NCBI RefSeq assembly: GCF_013318015.2
Contig: NZ_CP115841.1
Span: forward strand, 1,488,001 to 1,552,000
Reading direction: 5' to 3'
Source: Agrobacterium tumefaciens
GTDB taxonomy: Bacteria > Pseudomonadota > Alphaproteobacteria > Rhizobiales > Rhizobiaceae
DNA: 64,000 nucleotides
Below the pieces are notes generated by a model. That model was given only the letters and a program-made list of their open reading frames with translations. It had not been told where the DNA came from and made no database searches. Below are positions 1-8,239 of this stretch, piece by piece (within the stretch, counting starts at the first letter, position 1; the number at the start of each line of letters is the position of its first letter). The position numbers were made by a program, and so were the translations under genes.

Positions 1-4
1 AAAC

Positions 5-31
5 AAAAAAGCCGCCCCGAGGGGCGGCTTT
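5..31 (-). terminator. Intrinsic terminator of rpsD
   Basis: An 8-bp perfect GC stem (11-18 with 21-28, 2-nt apex GA) is followed on the minus strand by a run of six T (complement of 5-10). It starts 25 nt after the rpsD stop codon, so it ends the monocistronic rpsD transcript. Confidence 0.9.
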
Positions 32-52
32 CTCAATACTGAAACGCGCCGA

Positions 53-670
53 TTAACGCGAGTAGAATTCGACGACCAGATGCGGTTCCATGACGACCGG
101 GTACGGAACGTCAGACAGAGCCGGGATGCGAGCATAGGTCGCAACCATCTTGTTGTGATCGACTTCGATGTAATCAGGAACGTCGCGTTCTGCGAGCTGA
201 ACAGCTTCGAGAACGGTCACCAGCTGCTTGGACTTCTGGCGAACTTCGATAACGTCGCCCGGCTTGCAACGGTAAGAACCGATGTTGACGCGAACGCCGT
301 TAACCGTGACGTGGCCATGGTTGATGAACTGACGCGAGGCGAAAACGGTCGGAACGAACTTGGCGCGGTAGACGATGGCGTCCAGACGCGACTCGAGCAG
401 GCCGATCAGGTTCTCGGAGGTATCGCCCTTGCGACGGTTTGCTTCGTCGTAGGTGGCGCGGAACTGCTTTTCGCGCAGTTCGCCGTAGTAGCCCTTGAGC
501 TTCTGCTTGGCGCGCAGCTGCGTGCCGAAGTCGCTCATCTTGCCCTTGCGGCGCTGACCGTGCTGGCCCGGGCCGTATTCGCGGCGGTTTACCGGGGACT
601 TCGGACGGCCCCAGATGTTTTCGCCCATACGGCGGTCAATTTTATACTTAGCCGATTCGCGCTTGCTCAT
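53..670 (-). CDS. rpsD: 30S ribosomal protein S4
   Basis: S4 is a primary 16S rRNA binding protein that nucleates assembly of the 30S body and contributes to decoding fidelity. The 205-residue product has the usual length. It opens with the family's basic N-terminus ([13 protein letters not shown]) and carries the S4 RNA-binding domain at about residues 95-155 ([12 protein letters not shown] ... [13 protein letters not shown]). The N-terminal zinc cysteines of some S4 proteins are absent. The ATG follows GAAGGAAATACG, a good ribosome binding site. The gene stands alone with its own promoter and terminator, unlike E. coli, where rpsD sits in the alpha operon. Identification is secure. Confidence 0.98.
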   Translation of the reverse strand: MSKRESAKYKIDRRMGENIWGRPKSPVNRREYGPGQHGQRRKGKMSDFGTQLRAKQKLKGYYGELREKQFRATYDEANRRKGDTSENLIGLLESRLDAIVYRAKFVPTVFASRQFINHGHVTVNGVRVNIGSYRCKPGDVIEVRQKSKQLVTVLEAVQLAERDVPDYIEVDHNKMVATYARIPALSDVPYPVVMEPHLVVEFYSR

Positions 671-695
671 CGTATTTCCTTCTCAATAGGTTATG

Positions 696-715
696 CCGGT
701 TTGTTGCCAAACCGG
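696..715 (-). other. GNRA-capped hairpin in rpsD leader
   Basis: An 8-bp perfect stem (696-703 with 708-715) has on the transcribed minus strand the tetraloop GCAA. It lies 25 nt upstream of the rpsD ATG inside the predicted leader of about 210 nt. S4 represses its own operon in E. coli, so a regulatory role is conceivable. Only the hairpin itself is seen. Confidence 0.6.
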
Positions 716-888
716 TTTGAGGAAACACGCCCTCCTCTGAAGCCCGTTTCAGGACCTCTGACAGGTTTCTCACATGCGAATGGAGAGACCACGGGACATG
801 TCGGTGATGTTGACCGCCGAACGTCAGCTTATAAACTGCAAGGCAGTCAACGAAACACACCGGACATGACTGCCCGGCGTTGGGGCGG

Positions 889-917
889 CTTCTAAACACG
901 TTTTACAAATTTGTCAA
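889..917 (-). promoter_or_regulatory. Predicted sigma-70 promoter of rpsD
   Basis: On the minus strand TTGACA (complement of 912-917) is followed after exactly 17 nt by TAGAAG (complement of 889-894). The -35 box is a consensus match and the -10 keeps the first T and the A at position 2. Transcription from about 882 would give rpsD a leader of roughly 210 nt. No other gene on this strand could use it. Confidence 0.65.
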
Positions 918-987
918 ACAAAGCCCGCCGCTTTTTTTCTCGAACTAGCCCTTGAAAAGCTGGAAGGCCCACCCACTTCTAAGCCGT

Positions 988-1120
988 AATCAGGACTCGG
1001 GCCCCTCTGGCGTGTTACCGGACAACACGCGATGTCGAGTCTCTTGAAGGTTGGGGCCCACGTTTATTCCTGATACGCGTCCCCATCCGCAAAGCCAACC
1101 TCGTCCGGCTAAAGGTTGAC
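988..1120 (+). ncRNA. Structured leader of terC gene (terC RNA motif candidate)
   Basis: The region upstream of the TerC gene folds densely. Exact complementary pairs are 989-995/1068-1074 (7 bp), 1010-1016/1024-1030 (7 bp, loop 1017-1023), 994-999/1036-1041 (6 bp) and 999-1005/1053-1059 (7 bp). The loop bases 1018-1023 are complementary to 1103-1108. The Shine-Dalgarno segment 1113-1118 pairs with 1096-1101, while 1095-1101 can instead pair with 1048-1054, which partly overlaps 1053-1059. Such mutually exclusive helices are the hallmark of a translational riboswitch. From memory, a cis-regulatory 'terC RNA motif' is described upstream of terC genes in Alphaproteobacteria. I could not test the covariance model, and the yybP-ykoY core motif is not visible. 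Confidence 0.65.
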
Positions 1121-1122
1121 TG

Positions 1123-2106
1123 ATGGAGTTCCTCCTCAACGATTTTCTCGGTACCCCCACATGGATGTGGGCTGTCTTCATTTCTCTCGTCCTTGGCCTC
1201 TTGGCGCTCGATCTCGGCGTGCTGCACAAGAATTCCAAGGAAATCGGCATCCGTGAAAGCTTGCTGATGTCCGGCTTTTATATCGCCATCGGCTTGGCCT
1301 TCGGCGGATGGATCTGGTACCAGTCCGGTGAACAGTCAGCGATGGAATATGTCACCGGCTTCGTGGTCGAAAAAAGCCTCGCCATGGACAATATCTTCAT
1401 CATCGCGATGATCTTCTCCTATTTCGCCATTCCCCGCCAATATCAGCACCGCGTGCTGCTATGGGGCATCCTCGGCGTGATCGTTCTGCGCGGCATCATG
1501 ATTGCCGGCGGCGCCGCAATTGTCGAAAACTTCCACTGGGTGCTTTATCTCTTTGCGGCCTTCCTCGTCTTCACGGGCCTCAAGATGCTGTTTTCATCCG
1601 ACCATGACGAGAACGACATCGGCAATAACCGCATCCTGAAATTCCTGCGCAGCCGCCTTCCGGTAACGGAGAAGCTGCATGGCGAGAAATTCTTCGTCAA
1701 GGAGACCGATGCTGCCACAGGCAAGCTGAAGACCTTTGTGACGCCGCTGTTTCTGGCGCTCATCATGGTCGAAATCGCCGACCTCATCTTCGCGGTTGAT
1801 TCGATCCCGGCGATCTTCGCGATCACCACCGATCCGTTTATCGTCTATACCTCTAACATCTTCGCGATCCTCGGCCTGCGCGCCCTCTATTTCGCACTTG
1901 CCGCCCTGATCCACCGCTTCGCCTATCTGAAATACGCGCTGGCTGCGGTTCTGGTCTTCGTCGGCTCGAAGATTTTCGTCGCGGATATGCTGGGCATCGC
2001 CAAGATCCCGCCCGCCGTCTCGCTCGGCGCCACCGTTGCCATCCTCGCAACCGGCATCATCGGTTCGCTGATTGCAACGCGCAAGGAAACAAAGGCTATC
2101 GAGTAA
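1123..2106 (+). CDS. TerC family integral membrane protein
   Basis: This is a 327-residue inner-membrane protein of the TerC/Alx family, named for tellurite resistance but now mostly linked to manganese or other metal export. About eight to nine hydrophobic helices are visible. The family's intramembrane acidic residues are present: Asp30 in GLLALDLG, Glu83 and Asp89 in VEKSLAMDN, and Glu217, Asp220 and Asp226 in MVEIADLIFAVDS. The ATG at 1123 lies 7 nt after the weak SD AGG, itself in a potential hairpin. It is monocistronic and convergent with the HerA-like gene. The structured leader implies ligand- or metal-controlled translation. The exact substrate is not known. Confidence 0.9.
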   Translation: MEFLLNDFLGTPTWMWAVFISLVLGLLALDLGVLHKNSKEIGIRESLLMSGFYIAIGLAFGGWIWYQSGEQSAMEYVTGFVVEKSLAMDNIFIIAMIFSYFAIPRQYQHRVLLWGILGVIVLRGIMIAGGAAIVENFHWVLYLFAAFLVFTGLKMLFSSDHDENDIGNNRILKFLRSRLPVTEKLHGEKFFVKETDAATGKLKTFVTPLFLALIMVEIADLIFAVDSIPAIFAITTDPFIVYTSNIFAILGLRALYFALAALIHRFAYLKYALAAVLVFVGSKIFVADMLGIAKIPPAVSLGATVAILATGIIGSLIATRKETKAIE

Positions 2107-2117
2107 CACCTGAAAAT

Positions 2118-2144
2118 GTTGGCGGCAGGAAACCCTGCCCCAAC
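2118..2144 (-). terminator. Hairpin between convergent terC and herA-like genes
   Basis: The stem pairs GTTGG (2118-2122) with CCAAC (2140-2144) and GGCAGG (2124-2129) with CCTGCC (2134-2139), with one bulged C and loop AAAC. On the minus strand it is followed by ATTTTC, so it best serves the HerA-like gene, which ends at 2145. It may act in both directions. Confidence 0.5.
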
Positions 2145-3662
2145 TTACTCCGCCGCCAGCCTCGCATCATCCTCATTCGCATCCGCATCGCCGGGTGCGG
2201 TCTTCGCGTCGAGATCGGGGAACGCCACGATGCGCTTGCCGGAGAAATCGGCGTGTACCACCACAAGCTCCTTCTCCTCGAAATAACCGAGAAGACGGCG
2301 CGCACGGCGGGCGGAATGGGTACCGTAAGCGCGGGCAATACGGGCGTCGGATGGGCAAGGCTCCTCATTGAGCGCCGCCTTGACCAACAGCAGGAAAACC
2401 CCCTGCAAATCGTCGGAGACCGACATCGACAATTCCAGCGCTTTCTCCCAGCCTTCGCTGGCCGCCATTGCCGCATCCACGCCGGAGCGGGCAATCGCCA
2501 CCTGCCGGCGGAAATCCGCCAACGTCATCGGCGTGCCGGGAATACGGCGCATGCGCGCGCGCACCAGAAAATCCTGGTACAGCACGGCGTCGGTACGATA
2601 GGCCGATTGCGGATCGTCGAGAATTTCGACCAGCACCGCCGCGATCTTCTCTTCGCGCTCCTCCGGCGTCAGCTCCGGCTGACCTGCACGCGCCGACTGC
2701 TCCGGTGAAGGACCGGCGGCGGCGGGGGTGGAGCGGGAGAGTTCAGCGAGAATATCGGTTGTCGGGCGCGGCGCTGGCGGCGTGCGGCGCGTGGCGGGTC
2801 GCGTGAACTCTTCCGGGTCCGGCGTGAAGATCAGATCCTCCACATCCTGCGGTGCATCCGGCAGCGGCATGAGTTTCGGCGAGGAAGACCGCGCCGAGGT
2901 TTCCACCGCACCGATGACAATGGGCAACGGGCGGCGCGACAGCGCCGGTCCAAGCGCCACGAAATTGCCGCGCTGCAGATCGCGGAACATTTCCGCCTGC
3001 CGCCGGTCCATGCCGAGCAGATCGGCAGCGCGCGCCATATCGATATCGAGAAAGGTGCGGCCCATCAGAAAGTTCGAGGCTTCCGCCGCTACGTTCTTGG
3101 CAAGCTTGGCAAGGCGCTGCGTGGCGATGACGCCCGCAAGCCCGCGTTTACGCCCACGGCACATCAGATTGGTCATGGCGCCCAGCGACGCCTTGCGCGC
3201 ATCCTCGGTCACCTCGCCGCCGACGGAGGGCGCAAACATCTGCGCCTCATCCACAACGACAAGCACGGGATACCAGAATTCGCGATCCGCATCGAACAGG
3301 CCGTTGAGGAAAGCGGCAGCGGCCCGCATTTGCTGTTCGATATCAAGACCTTCAAGCGTCAGCACGCAGGAAACGCGGTGCTGGCGGATGCGGTTGGCAA
3401 TGCCCGCAAGCTCGGCTTCCGTGCGCTCTCCATCCACCACCACATGGCCGAACTTGTCGGACAGCGTGACGAAATCACCCTCGGGATCGATAATGACCTG
3501 CTGCACCCATTGCGCCGATTGCTCCAGGAGCCGGCGCAGAAGGTGTGACTTGCCGGACCCGGAATTGCCCTGCACCAGCAAACGCGTTGCAAGCAATTCC
3601 TCAATATCGAGCTTGGCCTGCTGCCCGCCCGATAGGGTTCCCATGTCGATGCCGACCTGCAA
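2145..3662 (-). CDS. HerA-like P-loop ATPase (DUF87 family)
   Basis: This 505-residue soluble ATPase resembles the HerA/FtsK-type translocases. Walker A GNSGSGKS is at about residues 32-39 and Walker B LVVVDEAQ at about 131-139. A low-complexity Ala/Pro/Thr segment follows, then a C-terminal region with winged-helix character. Archaeal HerA works with the nuclease NurA in DNA end resection; no nurA is adjacent here, so the role is open. I chose the TTG at 3662 because GAGGAACGGAACA precedes it at good distance. ATG 3689 (+9 residues) and ATG 3644 are alternatives. It is transcribed alone, or loosely with the exporters upstream of it on the minus strand. Confidence 0.8.
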   Translation of the reverse strand: MQVGIDMGTLSGGQQAKLDIEELLATRLLVQGNSGSGKSHLLRRLLEQSAQWVQQVIIDPEGDFVTLSDKFGHVVVDGERTEAELAGIANRIRQHRVSCVLTLEGLDIEQQMRAAAAFLNGLFDADREFWYPVLVVVDEAQMFAPSVGGEVTEDARKASLGAMTNLMCRGRKRGLAGVIATQRLAKLAKNVAAEASNFLMGRTFLDIDMARAADLLGMDRRQAEMFRDLQRGNFVALGPALSRRPLPIVIGAVETSARSSSPKLMPLPDAPQDVEDLIFTPDPEEFTRPATRRTPPAPRPTTDILAELSRSTPAAAGPSPEQSARAGQPELTPEEREEKIAAVLVEILDDPQSAYRTDAVLYQDFLVRARMRRIPGTPMTLADFRRQVAIARSGVDAAMAASEGWEKALELSMSVSDDLQGVFLLLVKAALNEEPCPSDARIARAYGTHSARRARRLLGYFEEKELVVVHADFSGKRIVAFPDLDAKTAPGDADANEDDARLAAE

Positions 3663-3788
3663 TGTTCCGTTCCTCGTGCTGCATGTCATCCGGCCGATTC
3701 CCGTAACGGCGGCCGAACATGCTCTTTACCAAAAAATCACCGATTGCGTCTGCCCCGTGCCGATAATGCACAGGCAATTGCGCCACAT

Positions 3789-4676
3789 CTATGCGGCCCC
3801 GGACGAGACGCGCGAAAATGATAGCCGCCTGCCGAACACATTCAGCATCAGCCCGATGATGACCAATGCGGCACCGACCACTTCGAAGACGGTAATATGC
3901 TCCGCAAAAGCGAGATAGGCGCTGACGAAACCGACAATCGGCACCAGCAGCGAAAACGGCGCCACCGTTCCGGCCGGATAACGCAGAAGCAGGTAACTCC
4001 AGATACCCGCGCCGACGATGGTCGCACCATAGGCCATGTAGATCACCACGAGAGCCATCGTAGGCGTCGCATTGCGCAGCCCTTCCGCAATCGCATCAGG
4101 TCCTTCCACCACCAGCGAAAGCAGCACCAACGGCAGAACGGGTACAAGGCTCGTCCACGCGACAAAGGAGACCGCATTCACCTGGCCGATGCGGCGATTG
4201 ACGATGTTGCCGCAGGCCCAGGCAATGGCCGAGCCGACGCCCATCAGCAGCGGTATCAACGCTGCAGCCGTCATGCGCTCCACGCCGATGACCGCCAGCC
4301 CGCCAAAGGCAACGATTGCGCCGACGATCTGTGACGGCAACGGCCGCTCGCCGAGAAACACCACGGCCAGCGCCAGCGTGAAGAAGGCCTGCGACTGCAT
4401 GACGAGCGAAGCAAGCCCAGCCGGCAGGCCGAGCTTGATGGCCGGGTAAAGCAGGCCGAATTGCACGAAACCCATCGCCATGCCGTAAACGATCATATGC
4501 CGCCACGGCACATTGGGTTTGGGCAGGAAGAACACCAACGGCACGGCTGCAAACAGATAGCGCACCCCCGTCAGAAACAGAGGCGGCATGTCGGCGACGC
4601 CGATCTTGATGGCAACGAAGTTGAAGCCCCACAAAAACACGGTGATCAGGGCAAGAAGAATATGCGGCAACGCCAT
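3789..4676 (-). CDS. EamA/DMT family transporter
   Basis: This is a 295-residue polytopic protein of the drug/metabolite transporter superfamily, with about ten hydrophobic helices in two EamA repeats. The first repeat begins near ALITVFLWGFNFVAIKIG and the second near GVGSAIAWACGNIVNR. Members export amino acids (O-acetylserine, cysteine, threonine) or other small metabolites; the substrate cannot be told from sequence. The start at 4676 gives the canonical DMT N-terminus; an upstream in-frame ATG at 4742 would add 22 basic residues and overlap lysE. It lies 37 nt downstream of the LysE-type gene on the same strand, suggesting a two-exporter operon. Confidence 0.85.
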   Translation of the reverse strand: MALPHILLALITVFLWGFNFVAIKIGVADMPPLFLTGVRYLFAAVPLVFFLPKPNVPWRHMIVYGMAMGFVQFGLLYPAIKLGLPAGLASLVMQSQAFFTLALAVVFLGERPLPSQIVGAIVAFGGLAVIGVERMTAAALIPLLMGVGSAIAWACGNIVNRRIGQVNAVSFVAWTSLVPVLPLVLLSLVVEGPDAIAEGLRNATPTMALVVIYMAYGATIVGAGIWSYLLLRYPAGTVAPFSLLVPIVGFVSAYLAFAEHITVFEVVGAALVIIGLMLNVFGRRLSFSRVSSGAA

Positions 4677-4713
4677 TTTGTTATGTCCGAATTTCAGGCG
4701 ATCGACGGGCGTT

Positions 4714-5352
4714 TTACGCCGAAACCGCCCTCTTCCAGCCAAATGTAATGAGACCGGCGCCGATCAGGAGACCGCCGCCCGTGCGGTTGACGACGCGCTG
4801 AACCTTGGGTTTGCGGATCGTATTGCGGGCGGCACTTGCCAGAAGTCCATAAAGCGCCGCATTGCAGCTGGCAAGCACAAGGAATGTCGCTTCGAAAATC
4901 AGCACCTGCGGCCAGAAAGGCAGAGTCGGCACCAGAAACTGCGGCAGGAAGGCGACGAAGAAGACAATGCTCTTGGGGTTCAGCGCCGTGACGACATAGG
5001 CATGCAGGAAGATTTTGAGCGGCCTTTCACGGCCGGTCACGCCTGCGGCTTCACCACCTTCAACGCCAACCGGCGAACGCCACAGCTTGATGCCGAGATA
5101 GATGAGGTAAGCCGCGCCTATCCATTTCAGACCGGTAAAAAGGGCCGCCGATGTGGCAAGCAGCGCGCCGAGCCCCAGCATGGAGGCCGTCATCGCAGTG
5201 AAATCACCAAGCGCCACACCCGTCACCGTCGCGGTGCTCGCCTTGCGTCCATGCCCCAGAGCATAAGAAATCACCAGCAGGATTGTCGGCCCCGGAATGG
5301 CAAGCATGATGGCGGATGCGGCCACGAAGGCCAGCCAGTTCTCCAGTGGCAT
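4714..5352 (-). CDS. LysE family translocator
   Basis: A 212-residue inner-membrane exporter of the LysE/RhtB superfamily with about six hydrophobic segments. The N-terminal family signature IPGPTILLVISYALGHGR is clear at residues 20-37. These proteins export amino acids (lysine, arginine, homoserine, threonine) or related toxic metabolites. The ATG at 5352 is preceded by GGGGGAGATTGCATC, a strong ribosome binding site; a longer reading with a non-typical N-terminus is therefore rejected. It is followed by the EamA transporter, so this locus is probably a small efflux operon of unknown substrate. Confidence 0.88.
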   Translation of the reverse strand: MPLENWLAFVAASAIMLAIPGPTILLVISYALGHGRKASTATVTGVALGDFTAMTASMLGLGALLATSAALFTGLKWIGAAYLIYLGIKLWRSPVGVEGGEAAGVTGRERPLKIFLHAYVVTALNPKSIVFFVAFLPQFLVPTLPFWPQVLIFEATFLVLASCNAALYGLLASAARNTIRKPKVQRVVNRTGGGLLIGAGLITFGWKRAVSA

Positions 5353-5797
5353 GATGCAATCTCCCCCGTTCGGTCTTTGGAGCAAGCCACCAAAAGCGCC
5401 CGGTATCAAGCCAAATTTTCGGAGGCTGTGCCGCTTTGTCATCCAGCGGACGAAGGGGCTGCTGCTGCCGCTTCATCGCCTGTGCAAGATCGTAATTTGA
5501 CGGCATGGCAAGCCATGCCGCGCCGCGCTGACCCCTGCCCGCTCCAGCCGCAGGGCAAGATCAGGGGTAACACCCGCCCGGACGTTAACGAGGATAGTGC
5601 AACGCGCTATATGCCAGGCCTTTCCGCAGCTTCCGTTACGGAAAACTGAATTCCGGCAATGAACTCCTCGCAGACGCGCCGTGGGTGGACGACGGGTCGA
5701 GTCCCGCATGACGGAGGCGCGCATTTCGAACATCATTAGAAGTGGAAACGAACGACGGAGCCTCCCCGGCATTTTCTCGCCGGAGAGACTGTCGTCA
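5353..5797. other. Intergenic region without a convincing gene
   Basis: These 445 bp lie between the LysE gene and the DUF1127 gene. A minus-strand frame of 99 codons (5473-5772) is open but shows no recognisable domain, is rich in Arg and has no good ribosome binding site. A perfect hairpin with 9-bp arms around AA is at 5501-5520. The region should hold the promoter of the LysE/EamA pair, but no convincing -35/-10 stands out. Confidence 0.5.
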
Positions 5798-6037
5798 TCA
5801 AAACCGCGGCGCCCAGTAAGGAGGTGCCCACTCCCGCCGCATTTTGCGGTCGGACGGCTCCAGGCCGATATCGTCCAGAAGACGCTCCGGCAGATCGGAA
5901 AGATCGGTGGGCGGCGGGCGCGGCACCATTGCCGCGACGAGAACCGCTTTCAGGGTTTTCCAGACGCCGAATGTGACGAACAGGCGGTCGACCGCATCCG
6001 GCAGCGCATATGCTACCAATGGTTGATTTTTCTGCAT
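5798..6037 (-). CDS. DUF1127 domain small protein
   Basis: A 79-residue protein ending in a recognisable DUF1127 segment (LSDLPERLLDDIGLEPSDR), where the family typically has LxxLsDrxLrDIGl. DUF1127 proteins are small, often Arg-rich alphaproteobacterial proteins; in Agrobacterium, family members have been linked to RNA turnover and to phosphate and carbon metabolism. This copy has an extended N-terminus with a hydrophobic stretch (FGVWKTLKAVLVAAMV). The ATG at 6037 is preceded by GGGACGGA. A longer form from 6136 is possible but looks non-coding upstream. A tiny ORF lies 157 nt upstream on the same strand. Confidence 0.72.
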   Translation of the reverse strand: MQKNQPLVAYALPDAVDRLFVTFGVWKTLKAVLVAAMVPRPPPTDLSDLPERLLDDIGLEPSDRKMRREWAPPYWAPRF

Positions 6038-6194
6038 GGGAAATCCGTCCCGGCGCGGCGAAGCAGCCAGGTCCTTTATCGATGATAAAACGACATGCAG
6101 GAACGGCGGGCGCAACATGCGGTAGCGCGGACGCACAATTCAGCTGTCAGACGAAGTGAAGATGCCAAACGGCAGGGAAATCAGGCAGGAAGCC

Positions 6195-6290
6195 TTATCG
6201 GAGGTCGATGCCTCGGGACATGTAACCGCCGATGACCATGCCGGAAAAGCCAGACATGCCGGTAAGGCGCATATTCATATAGTCAGTCAT
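6195..6290 (-). CDS. Candidate 31-aa small protein or leader peptide
   Basis: An ATG at 6290 sits 6 nt after AAAGGAGG, one of the strongest Shine-Dalgarno sequences in this window. It opens a 31-codon frame, MTDYMNMRLTGMSG followed by a Gly/Met-rich stretch, ending RGIDLR. It is Met- and Gly-rich, mildly hydrophobic, and matches no family I know. A promoter-like TTGTCG-16-TAAGAT lies just upstream. It could be a genuine microprotein or a leader peptide for the downstream DUF1127 gene. The evidence is the ribosome binding site and promoter, not homology. Confidence 0.4.
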   Translation of the reverse strand: MTDYMNMRLTGMSGFSGMVIGGYMSRGIDLR

Positions 6291-6321
6291 TCCACGCCTC
6301 CTTTTTATAGCGGTTACAGAC

Positions 6322-6356
6322 AAGATGCATCTTACACGAGATGCCGGACGCGACAA
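6322..6356 (-). promoter_or_regulatory. Predicted promoter with 12-bp palindrome over the -10
   Basis: On the minus strand TTGTCG (complement of 6351-6356) and TAAGAT (complement of 6329-6334) are 16 nt apart. The perfect palindrome AAGATGCATCTT (6322-6333) overlaps the -10 box and could be a repressor operator. The promoter would serve the 31-aa ORF and perhaps DUF1127. Confidence 0.4.
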
Positions 6357-6417
6357 GAGGTCGCAATCTCGAATTGCAAAAGTCCGGCAGAATAGATGCA
6401 AAAATGCAACAAGCCGT

Positions 6418-7239
6418 TCAGCTCAGCGAGACGCTGAGGCCAAAACCCTGCATCAGCCGCCGTGTGGCGAAATCCGGCTTGCCGGAAGTGAAGACGGCGA
6501 AATCGAAACCATCTGGATGCTCCGCATCCTGCGGCAGCGGCACCAGGTGGCGTGCGCGACGGGCAATCGCTTCCGCGGGATCGAGCCAGTCCACCGGCCA
6601 TGGCGCCAGCCGGCGAAACACATTGGCCATGAAGGGATAATGAGTGCAGGCGAGAACAACGATATCGGTGCGCTTGCCGTCGTTATCGATGAAGCAGGGC
6701 TCGATTTCCGCCAGCACGGCTTCATCGGAGATCGGTTCGCCCCTGATCCAGCTTTCGGCCATACGCGCCAGATTTTCCGATCCCACGAGGCGAACATGGC
6801 ATTGCGTGGCGAATGACTGGATGAGATCGCGCGTATAGGCGCGCTTGACGGTGCCGGGTGTTGCCAGCACGGAAACGAGACCGGAACGGGTGCGTTCGGC
6901 CGCAGGTTTGATAGCTGGAACGGTGCCGACGAAAGTCATATCAGGGAAGCGCGCCCGAAGATCGGCGCCTGCCAGTGTGAAGGCGGTGTTGCAGGCAATG
7001 ATGCAGACTTCAGGGCTATAGTCTTCAAGCAGCTTTTCGAAGAGCGAAAGAATGCGCGCTTTCAGCGCCTCCTCTTCCCAGCCGCCATAGGGGAAACCGG
7101 CGTCGTCGGCCACATAGATGAAACCGCGCTCGGGCATCAGCACGCGCGCCTCGCGCAGTACCGTCAGCCCGCCAATGCCGGAATCGAATACCAGCACCGG
7201 TTTGAGAACATCGGCCAGAGCCTCAGTCGTCTTCAGCAT
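6418..7239 (-). CDS. murI: Glutamate racemase
   Basis: MurI converts L-glutamate to D-glutamate for peptidoglycan precursor synthesis in the cytoplasm. The 273-residue protein has the family's usual length and both catalytic cysteines: Cys83 in IACNTA and Cys198 in ACTHYP. The substrate-binding FDSGIGGL motif is at residues 18-25. Its ATG lies inside the last codons of trmJ (17-bp overlap), which points to translational coupling with the upstream rRNA/tRNA methyltransferase gene. Identification is secure. Confidence 0.96.
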   Translation of the reverse strand: MLKTTEALADVLKPVLVFDSGIGGLTVLREARVLMPERGFIYVADDAGFPYGGWEEEALKARILSLFEKLLEDYSPEVCIIACNTAFTLAGADLRARFPDMTFVGTVPAIKPAAERTRSGLVSVLATPGTVKRAYTRDLIQSFATQCHVRLVGSENLARMAESWIRGEPISDEAVLAEIEPCFIDNDGKRTDIVVLACTHYPFMANVFRRLAPWPVDWLDPAEAIARRARHLVPLPQDAEHPDGFDFAVFTSGKPDFATRRLMQGFGLSVSLS

Positions 7240-8065
7240 TCTCCCCAGCCCTCTCCGACAATGGTCCCTCCGCCGTTCCAGCCCGGCCTGCCTGCTTAGG
7301 CCACTGCCGGGGAAAACGATCGAGTGACCTGATCACGCCACGGAAAACACTGATTTCCTGCTCGGAAAAGCCGCGTCTCGACAGCACCGCACGCAGATTG
7401 TCCACCATTTTCGGCTTTTTTTCGGGCGGATGAAAATATCCGCGCGCATCGAGCGCCTCCTCGATGTGTTCGAACAGGCCGAAGACCTGTTCCTTGGTCG
7501 AGGGCCGCTGCTCGATGGGCTGGAAAAGCGTCTCGTCCAGATCGTCCATGCCGGATTTCATCCACTCATAGGACATCAAAAGCACGGCCTGCGCGATATT
7601 GAGCGACGCGAAGGCGGGGTTGACCGGAAATGTCACGATCTCATCGGCCAGCGCCACTTCTTCATTGGTAAGGCCCCAGCGCTCACGCCCGAACAGGATG
7701 CCGGTTCTTTCACCCGCCTTGAACTTCGCGCGCAGCGTGCCGGCTGCGGTGACGGGGGCACGAACCGGTTTGAAACCGTAACGCTCCCGCGCGGTCGTGG
7801 CATAGACGAAATTGAGATCCTTGATCGCCTCTTCCAGCGTCTCGAACACCTTCGTCCCGTCGATGACATGATCGGCCTTGGAAGCGGCGGCGCGCGCCTT
7901 CTCGTTCGGCCAGCCGTCACGCGGCTTGACGAGGCGAAGTTCGGCAAGACCGAAATTGGCCATTGCCCGTGCCACCATGCCGATATTTTCGCCGAGCTGC
8001 GGTTCGACCAGAATGATCGCCGGGCCTTCCGCCACAAGTTCAAGCTCGCTGTTTGTGCCTGCCAT
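7223..8065 (-). CDS. trmJ: TrmJ/SpoU-family RNA 2'-O-methyltransferase
   Basis: This 280-residue SAM-dependent SPOUT methyltransferase most likely modifies position 32 of tRNAs. The N-terminal SpoU motif is visible as [22 protein letters not shown]. The C-terminal knot motifs are [15 protein letters not shown], then [19 protein letters not shown]. The roughly 100-residue C-terminal extension is typical of TrmJ rather than TrmL. ATG 8065 is chosen because the family alignment begins near [14 protein letters not shown] 8095 would add ten residues. It is upstream of and overlaps murI, with which it is likely cotranscribed. Confidence 0.85.
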   Translation of the reverse strand: MAGTNSELELVAEGPAIILVEPQLGENIGMVARAMANFGLAELRLVKPRDGWPNEKARAAASKADHVIDGTKVFETLEEAIKDLNFVYATTARERYGFKPVRAPVTAAGTLRAKFKAGERTGILFGRERWGLTNEEVALADEIVTFPVNPAFASLNIAQAVLLMSYEWMKSGMDDLDETLFQPIEQRPSTKEQVFGLFEHIEEALDARGYFHPPEKKPKMVDNLRAVLSRRGFSEQEISVFRGVIRSLDRFPRQWPKQAGRAGTAEGPLSERAGENAEDD

Positions 8066-8239
8066 CGTCGTTTTCCAGTTTCTGAAGCGCCGCATCGATT
8101 TTCAGGCCGATGCGTTTTATGGTTTTCGCGCATTTCCAGACTGAAAACCGGTCGCCGCTTTTCCTGAAAATGCTCTAAAGCGCGCTTCACTGGCACAGAT
8201 CGGCGCCAAAATCAAAGCCGGGGCAGGCAGAACGCCCTG

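Noticed and set aside
80..895. Long plus-strand open frame over rpsD
   Set aside because: It is the antisense shadow of rpsD and its leader, with no ribosome binding site or family match; high GC keeps such frames open.
988..1120. yybP-ykoY (Mn2+) riboswitch at terC
   Set aside because: The conserved L1/L3 loop sequences of that class are not seen; the pairing pattern is different.
5473..5772. 99-codon minus-strand frame upstream of the LysE gene
   Set aside because: No ribosome binding site, Arg-rich composition and no recognisable family; kept as intergenic.
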